From contig CAAEFE010000049.1 of assembly GCA_900755095.1 (NCBI GenBank), forward strand, positions 1-63,040: a stretch of 63,040 nt of DNA, read 5' to 3'. The stretch's first letter is position 1. Each line of letters opens with the position of its first letter. Positions 58,901 to 63,040 of the stretch are shown piece by piece. The stretch comes from an uncultured Bacteroides sp. (GTDB lineage Bacteria > Bacteroidota > Bacteroidia > Bacteroidales > Bacteroidaceae). Below the pieces are notes generated by a model. The model searched no databases, was not told where the DNA came from, and saw only the letters and a program-made list of their open reading frames with translations. A program made the position numbers and the translations under genes.

Positions 58901-60450
58901 TTAAAAGTAGGAACTTTGGATGCAACATTTACGTCTCCATTCAGATAAATAGAGCCATTAGGATCATCCAACGCAATCTTTCCATTAAATCCGCCTTGTT
59001 TGTATTCTCCGTCCAGTGTGATATTTTCATATCTATATCTGCTATAATCTATCGAAGCAATCAGTCCTTTCAATTCTACGGCAGGCAAGTGGTCAGCAAT
59101 ATGCCGGCCATGTACATCCAGATTGAAAGTAATTTCTCCCAATTCCTCATTATCCAATAATTTACCTAGTTGAAAATCCTCTGTTTTGACAGCTCCGGAA
59201 TACGCAAATAATCCTTTTGTCTTATCAGAACTCAATTTTAAGTCGGTCTTTACATTTCCAAGACTCGTTTGTAATTGCCCATAAGTAACTAAGTCCGTGA
59301 AGTATCCCGAAATTTCTCCCTGGAAACTCACGTTTCCCAAACGTTCGAGAAGAGGAGGAACTCCATTATAATTAGGATTCAAATTACGCACTAAAAAACC
59401 GACTCCGCGCGTATTGGCCGAAAGTTCGGAAAGAGTTCCATATACATACGCATCTTGTGGATGCGATAAGTCCTGAAGCGATACATCTCCTCGCAGACGG
59501 AACTGACGGTCATCGGTTGTAATCTCCAGATGCGAACAAGTCAACTGATCCACAGTTCCCTTCACCTCCATATCCAACGTCACCGGTTCCTTGAAATGCG
59601 AGAGGATAGGGACAAAAGGAGAAATATCTTTTAAAGTAACTTGCGATGGCAAAGTACGGAAAGAGAAATGCACCTGTTCTGTAAAACGGTCAAAAGCTTT
59701 CAAACTATCATACTCCAAATGAATGGTATCAAGCTTGAGAGAGGTTTCGGGCAATTCTATTGTAAAATTATCAATGTTTGTCTGCTTGTTATTGGCAACC
59801 AGTTTCAAACTCATTTTTTTCAAAGAGAAGCCGGATGCTTTTTCATCAAGGCTCAATCGCTTGATCCCTAAATTCAAAGAGTCCTTACTTAATGCCTTCA
59901 GCGATATATTAGCGATGATATTTTGAAGCTGAATATGCTTAGCGTTAAATTTCCCCGGTGTTTCTTCTTCCGACAACACATGATAAGACATCCTTCCACG
60001 ACGAATCAGGATGGAATTAATACGCAAATCAAGGGAGTTTTCTTTCTTCACGGTATCTTTGGAAGCAAAAGCATCCAAAACAAACTTAAAATTAGGAGGG
60101 GAATCCGGAGTCTCTTTCCGGAGATTGATATTAAATCCGAAAAGCTGGACACTGCTAATGGATATCTTTCCTTTAAAAAAGGGCATAATATCGAACTTGG
60201 CAGACAAACGTGTGACTTTGAGCATTTCCTGACCACTCTGATCGTCAAGCAATACATCATCAATAATAATACGGTTCAATAGACCGATATTAATTCTACC
60301 AATCATTACCTTTGTATTTAAAACTTCGGAAAGTTCTTCAGCTACAAATACACTCATTGCTTGCTGAATGTTTGGTATATTCAGCAAAACAATAGTCCCG
60401 ATATATACTCCCAGTACAATACCTACTACCCAGCGTACAGTCTTTTTCAG
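55903..60450 (-). CDS. tamB: Translocation and assembly module protein TamB-like
   Basis: About 1515 residues. An N-terminal membrane anchor (KKTVRWVVGIVLGVYIGTIV) is followed by a long repeat-rich beta region and the conserved C-terminal DUF490/TamB domain, with GTGNIRTEFYNKGDVKMFGNY and VRNYISTEEQMNMQILYLLGIGKF. TamB/AsmA-like proteins bridge the envelope and move lipids or help assemble outer-membrane proteins. No ATG exists on this strand before the anchor. The first TTG (60387) lies after it. CTG at 60450 gives the anchor start (M)KKTVRW and sits about 34 bp after a -7 element, so I chose it. A C-terminal KRKRVQEQ tail is seen. Confidence 0.85.
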   Translation of the reverse strand: MKKTVRWVVGIVLGVYIGTIVLLNIPNIQQAMSVFVAEELSEVLNTKVMIGRINIGLLNRIIIDDVLLDDQSGQEMLKVTRLSAKFDIMPFFKGKISISSVQLFGFNINLRKETPDSPPNFKFVLDAFASKDTVKKENSLDLRINSILIRRGRMSYHVLSEEETPGKFNAKHIQLQNIIANISLKALSKDSLNLGIKRLSLDEKASGFSLKKMSLKLVANNKQTNIDNFTIELPETSLKLDTIHLEYDSLKAFDRFTEQVHFSFRTLPSQVTLKDISPFVPILSHFKEPVTLDMEVKGTVDQLTCSHLEITTDDRQFRLRGDVSLQDLSHPQDAYVYGTLSELSANTRGVGFLVRNLNPNYNGVPPLLERLGNVSFQGEISGYFTDLVTYGQLQTSLGNVKTDLKLSSDKTKGLFAYSGAVKTEDFQLGKLLDNEELGEITFNLDVHGRHIADHLPAVELKGLIASIDYSRYRYENITLDGEYKQGGFNGKIALDDPNGSIYLNGDVNVASKVPTFNFLAVVNKVRPHDLNLTTKYPDAELSLKLKANFTGGSVDEMIGEINVDSLEFAAPDKAYFMQNMNIRATKQNGENQLRLTSEFMKASIEGKFQYHTLPASILNIMRKYVPSLILPPKKPIETHNNFLFDIHVYNTDILSTIFDIPLTVYTHSTLKGYFNDALQRLRVEGYFPRLQYKNNYIESGMILCENPADHIRARVRLTNLKKKGAVNLSLDAQAKDDNVSTTLDWGNNAAATYSGKLAAVAKFLRTSGEKSLLKAMVDVKPTDVILNDTLWKIHPSQVVVDSGRVDVNNFYFSHQDRYVRINGRLSENPKDTVKVDLKDINMGYVFDIASISDDVNFEGDATGTAYASGVFKKPIMNTRLFIKNFSLNHGRLGELDIYGEWDNENRGIRLDASIQDISPSPSRVTGIIYPLKPESGLDLNIEANELNLKFLEHYMKSIANDIKGRGTGKVHFYGKFKGLNLDGAVMTDASMNFDILNTHFAVKDTIHLAPTGLTFNNIHISDMEGHSGRMNGYLHFQHFKNLNYRFEIQANNMLVMNTKESTDMPFYGTVYGTGNVLLSGNAIQGLDVNVGMTTNRNTTFTYINGSVASATSNQFIKFVDKTPRRTIQDSVQVISYYEQIQQKRQEEEEQKTDIRLNILVDATPDATMRIIMDPIAGDYISGKGTGNIRTEFYNKGDVKMFGNYRINQGVYKFSLQEVIRKDFIIKDGSTITFNGAPLDANMDIQASYTVNSASLNDLIPDASAIIQQPNVRVNCIMNLSGMLVRPTIKLGIELPNERDEIQTLVRNYISTEEQMNMQILYLLGIGKFYTEDARNNNQNSNVMSSVLSSTLSGQLNNALSQVFETNNWNIGTNLSTGDKGWTDMEVEGILSGQLLNNRLLINGNFGYRDNPMANTNFVGDFEAEWLITRSGDIRLKAYNETNDRYYTKTNLTTQGVGIMYKKDFNKWSDLYFWNKWRLRNKRKREEAEKVKPQQTDSITDKTAKSAVKRKRVQEQ

Positions 60451-60483
60451 CGTTCTGATATGCGATAACTTTTATTTTGCGAA

Positions 60484-60533
60484 CAAAAATATAAAATAGT
60501 TCGTTACGAATCGTAGTTTTATGATTACTTTTG
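60484..60533. promoter_or_regulatory. Divergent -7 elements for tamB and tsaD
   Basis: CAAAAATA at 60484-60491 is TATTTTTG on the minus strand (tamB). TACTTTTG at 60526-60533 lies on the plus strand, 24 bp before the tsaD start. No clear -33 boxes were seen. Confidence 0.5.
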
Positions 60534-60557
60534 CACCGTTTAATAGTTTAAATACTT

Positions 60558-61577
60558 ATGAGTGCAATAATTTTAGGAATTGAATCCTCCTGTGACGATA
60601 CGTCGGCAGCCGTAATCAAGGATGGTTATTTGCTGTCAAATGTGGTATCAAGTCAAGCCGTACATGAAGCATACGGTGGAGTAGTACCCGAGTTGGCTTC
60701 ACGGGCACACCAACAAAACATCGTACCGGTAGTACATGAAGCATTAAAACGTGCCGGCGTCACCAAAGAAGAGTTGAGCGCGGTAGCTTTCACTCGCGGA
60801 CCGGGATTGATGGGGTCTTTGCTTGTTGGAGTCTCCTTTGCAAAAGGATTCGCTCGTTCTTTAAACATCCCAATGATTGATGTTAATCATTTGACCGGAC
60901 ATGTTTTAGCTCATTTTATTAAAGCGGAAGGAGAAGAAGAGAGACAACCTGTTTACCCATTTCTCTGTTTGCTGGTATCCGGAGGAAATTCACAAATCAT
61001 ACTGGTCAAAGCCTATAATGATATGGAGATTCTTGGACAGACTATTGACGATGCCGCAGGTGAAGCTATTGATAAATGCTCTAAAGTGATGGGACTTGGT
61101 TATCCCGGCGGACCGATCATTGATAAACTGGCTCGTCAGGGAAATCCGAAAGCTTTTACATTCAGCAAACCGCATATTCCTGGTTTAGATTACAGCTTCA
61201 GCGGATTGAAAACTTCCTTTTTATATTCATTACGCGACTGGTTAAAGGAAGATCCTGATTTCATAGAACACCATAAAGTAGATCTTGCAGCATCATTGGA
61301 GGCTACTGTAGTGGATATTCTGATGGATAAATTACGAAAAGCCGCCAAAGAATATAAGATTAATGAAATAGCTGTGGCCGGAGGAGTTTCTGCAAATAAT
61401 GGATTGCGTAATGCTTTCCGGGAACATGCCGAGAAATATGGCTGGAACATTTTTATCCCTAAATTCAGTTATACGACTGATAATGCAGCCATGATCGCCA
61501 TTACCGGATATTTCAAATATCTGGATAAGGACTTTTGTTCTATTGATCTTCCGGCTTATTCTCGTGTGACGTTATAA
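60558..61577 (+). CDS. tsaD: tRNA N6-adenosine threonylcarbamoyltransferase
   Basis: A 339-residue TsaD/Kae1 protein that transfers threonylcarbamoyl to A37 of ANN-decoding tRNAs. It has the ASKHA fold, with ESSCDDTSAAV at the N-terminus, metal ligands in NHLTGH, GGNSQIILV, GGPIIDKLA and the C-terminal TDNAAMIAITG. Length and motifs are normal. The upstream region is shared with the divergent tamB. Confidence 0.97.
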   Translation: MSAIILGIESSCDDTSAAVIKDGYLLSNVVSSQAVHEAYGGVVPELASRAHQQNIVPVVHEALKRAGVTKEELSAVAFTRGPGLMGSLLVGVSFAKGFARSLNIPMIDVNHLTGHVLAHFIKAEGEEERQPVYPFLCLLVSGGNSQIILVKAYNDMEILGQTIDDAAGEAIDKCSKVMGLGYPGGPIIDKLARQGNPKAFTFSKPHIPGLDYSFSGLKTSFLYSLRDWLKEDPDFIEHHKVDLAASLEATVVDILMDKLRKAAKEYKINEIAVAGGVSANNGLRNAFREHAEKYGWNIFIPKFSYTTDNAAMIAITGYFKYLDKDFCSIDLPAYSRVTL

Positions 61578-61621
61578 TTGGGTATACCTTATTATATATA
61601 ATAGGATAAAAACTAAGAAGT

Positions 61622-62854
61622 ATGTTTGCCGAAATAATAACCATTGGCGACGAACTGTTGATAGGACAGGTTGTCGACACTAATTCAGCCTGGATGGGGC
61701 AGGAATTAAATAAAATAGGCATTGAGGTTCTTCGTATTGTTTCAATCCGTGACCGGGAAAAGGAAATCTTGGAAGCGATTGATAATGCGATGGAAAGGGT
61801 GAATATTGTTTTAGTAACCGGAGGACTCGGACCTACCAAAGACGATATCACCAAACAAACTTTATGCAAATACTTTCATACAGAACTGGTTTTCAGTGAA
61901 GAAGTATTCGAAAATGTAAAACGGGTACTGGCAGGGAAAATACCAATGAATGCACTCAACAAAAGCCAGGCAATGGTTCCGAAAGATTGTACAGTGATAA
62001 ATAATCCTGTAGGAAGTGCTTCTGTCAGCTGGTTCGAAAGAGATGGAAAGGTACTTGTTTCCATGCCGGGCGTTCCGCAAGAGATGACTGCCGTAATGAC
62101 AGAAAGTGTATTACCTAAGCTGCACGAGAGGTTTCAAACGGATGTGATTATGCATCAAACATTTCTTGTACAACACTATCCGGAATCCGTATTGGCAGAA
62201 AAACTGGAACCGTGGGAGAGTGCTCTGCCAGAATGTATCAAATTGGCATATTTGCCTAAGCTGGGGATTATTCGTCTTAGACTGACAGGACGCGGACAAA
62301 ACAGGGAAGAAGTAAAAGTTCTTCTTGAACGTGAAAAGGTAAAATTAGAGAAAATACTTGGTGAAGACATTTTCGGTGAAGAAGATACGCCATTGGAAGT
62401 TATAGTCGGTGAACTTTTAAAAAAGAAGAAATTGACCGTTTCCACCGCAGAAAGTTGTACCGGAGGCAGTATTGCCGCACGTTTGACCTCCATTGCCGGT
62501 AGTTCTGAATATTTTAACGGAAGCGTAGTAGCCTATTCTAATGAAGTAAAAATGGGACTTTTACACGTTTCCTCCGAAACATTGGAGCAACATGGGGCTG
62601 TCAGCGAAGAAACTGTGATTGAAATGGTAAAAGGTGCGATGAAAACACTAAAAACCGATTGCGCCGTTGCTACTTCAGGGATAGCAGGTCCTGGAGGGGG
62701 TACTCCCGAGAAGCCGGTGGGAACTGTTTGGATAGCCGCTGGTTATAAAAACGAAATTCGTACTTACAAACAGGAAACGAACCGCGGAAGAAGCATGAAT
62801 ATCGAAAGAGCAGGCAATAATGCACTATTAATGCTTCGTGATTTACTCAAATAA
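61622..62854 (+). CDS. cinA: CinA-family nicotinamide-nucleotide amidase
   Basis: A 410-residue two-domain protein. The N-terminal MoCF/COG1058 domain has [23 protein letters not shown] and [16 protein letters not shown]. The C-terminal CinA domain has the amidase signature [37 protein letters not shown] and SGIAGPGGG. It recycles NMN to nicotinate mononucleotide. It starts 44 bp after tsaD and is probably co-transcribed. Confidence 0.95.
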   Translation: MFAEIITIGDELLIGQVVDTNSAWMGQELNKIGIEVLRIVSIRDREKEILEAIDNAMERVNIVLVTGGLGPTKDDITKQTLCKYFHTELVFSEEVFENVKRVLAGKIPMNALNKSQAMVPKDCTVINNPVGSASVSWFERDGKVLVSMPGVPQEMTAVMTESVLPKLHERFQTDVIMHQTFLVQHYPESVLAEKLEPWESALPECIKLAYLPKLGIIRLRLTGRGQNREEVKVLLEREKVKLEKILGEDIFGEEDTPLEVIVGELLKKKKLTVSTAESCTGGSIAARLTSIAGSSEYFNGSVVAYSNEVKMGLLHVSSETLEQHGAVSEETVIEMVKGAMKTLKTDCAVATSGIAGPGGGTPEKPVGTVWIAAGYKNEIRTYKQETNRGRSMNIERAGNNALLMLRDLLK

Positions 62855-62895
62855 AGAAAAATAGGTGCCTGGAAGTGAATTATTTTAGGAAATTC

Positions 62896-62926
62896 TTGTT
62901 TTATACGGATAAAAGTGCTTACTTTG
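62896..62926 (+). promoter_or_regulatory. Promoter of rpmB
   Basis: TTG (62896-62898), 20 bp and TTACTTTG (62919-62926) match the Bacteroides layout except for one base in the -7 element. It lies 50 bp before the start codon. Confidence 0.55.
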
Positions 62927-62976
62927 CGTCCTGTTTGAAAGAAGTATAGATATAAAACTATAAAAATAAGATAGAA

Positions 62977-63040
62977 ATGTCGAAGATTTGTCAAATTACC
63001 GGAAAGAAAGCCATGATTGGCAACAATGTTTCACACTCAA
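62977..63040 (+). CDS. rpmB: 50S ribosomal protein L28 (partial, cut by window end)
   Basis: The start MSKICQITGKKAMIGNNVSHS is typical of L28, including the Cys-x-x-Thr-Gly-Lys region and the NNVSHS motif. Only the first 21 codons lie in the window. In Bacteroidota it is commonly followed by rpmG. Confidence 0.9.
   Translation, partial: MSKICQITGKKAMIGNNVSHS

Noticed and set aside
56716..60282. Plus-strand open frames inside tamB
   Set aside because: They are short, lack family features and run opposite to a long conserved protein; treated as shadows.

Overview
The window looks like a chromosomal segment of a gut Bacteroides (B. thetaiotaomicron/ovatus/xylanisolvens type). The reasons are hybrid two-component systems (HTCS), STN-type TonB-dependent receptors with an ECF sigma/FecR pair, PepSY-like, DUF2723, DUF3098, DUF4955 and DUF6064 families, archaeal-type ProS, and many promoters with the Bacteroides -7 element TAnnTTTG. 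Species was not tested by any search.

Layout. (1) 1-12.3 kb: a pectin-type catabolic block with a GH2 enzyme, an HTCS regulator, a PL1-like pectate lyase and a two-domain beta-helix/DUF4955 protein. No SusC/SusD pair lies inside the window. (2) 12.4-19.7 kb: an ECF sigma factor with a tiny anti-sigma-like partner, an MFS permease, a split ThrE-type exporter with a DUF6064 membrane protein, an SDR, a HAD phosphatase and a TPR/membrane regulator. (3) 20.2-23.6 kb: a DUF2723 protein split by an in-frame TGA, then DUF3098. (4) 23.6-30.8 kb: an exported arginase-like protein divergent from an HxlR regulator, a sigma/FecR/TonB-receptor signalling set whose receptor is frameshifted, and an MBL-fold hydrolase. 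(5) 31.0-36.8 kb: a five-gene operon combining a membrane polyferredoxin, a Tat-lipoprotein Fe-S aldo/keto reductase, DUF1893, a TonB-dependent receptor and an ECF-transporter S component. I regard this as the best candidate for an undescribed system. (6) 36.9-45.9 kb: a second HTCS with an internal TGA, then a TolC/HlyD/two-ABC-2-permease exporter without a local ATPase. (7) 46-63 kb: tRNA-Gly(CCC), DUF2867, proS, a two-component pair facing an ABC/NEW3-domain operon, two PepSY-like secreted proteins, tamB with a probable CTG start, tsaD, cinA and the start of rpmB.

Two signals cut across the annotation. First, four intergenic stretches (about 18.45, 19.85, 46.21 and 54.30 kb) each carry a compact array, about 70-80 bp, of short palindromes. 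Two of them share the unit GGATAGCGTCACTAT in both orientations, and a third shares a shorter motif with them. Second, three large envelope genes within about 20 kb are each broken by one lesion (two TGA codons and one 1-nt insertion). That is either real gene decay or sequence error, and needs checking before these genes are interpreted.
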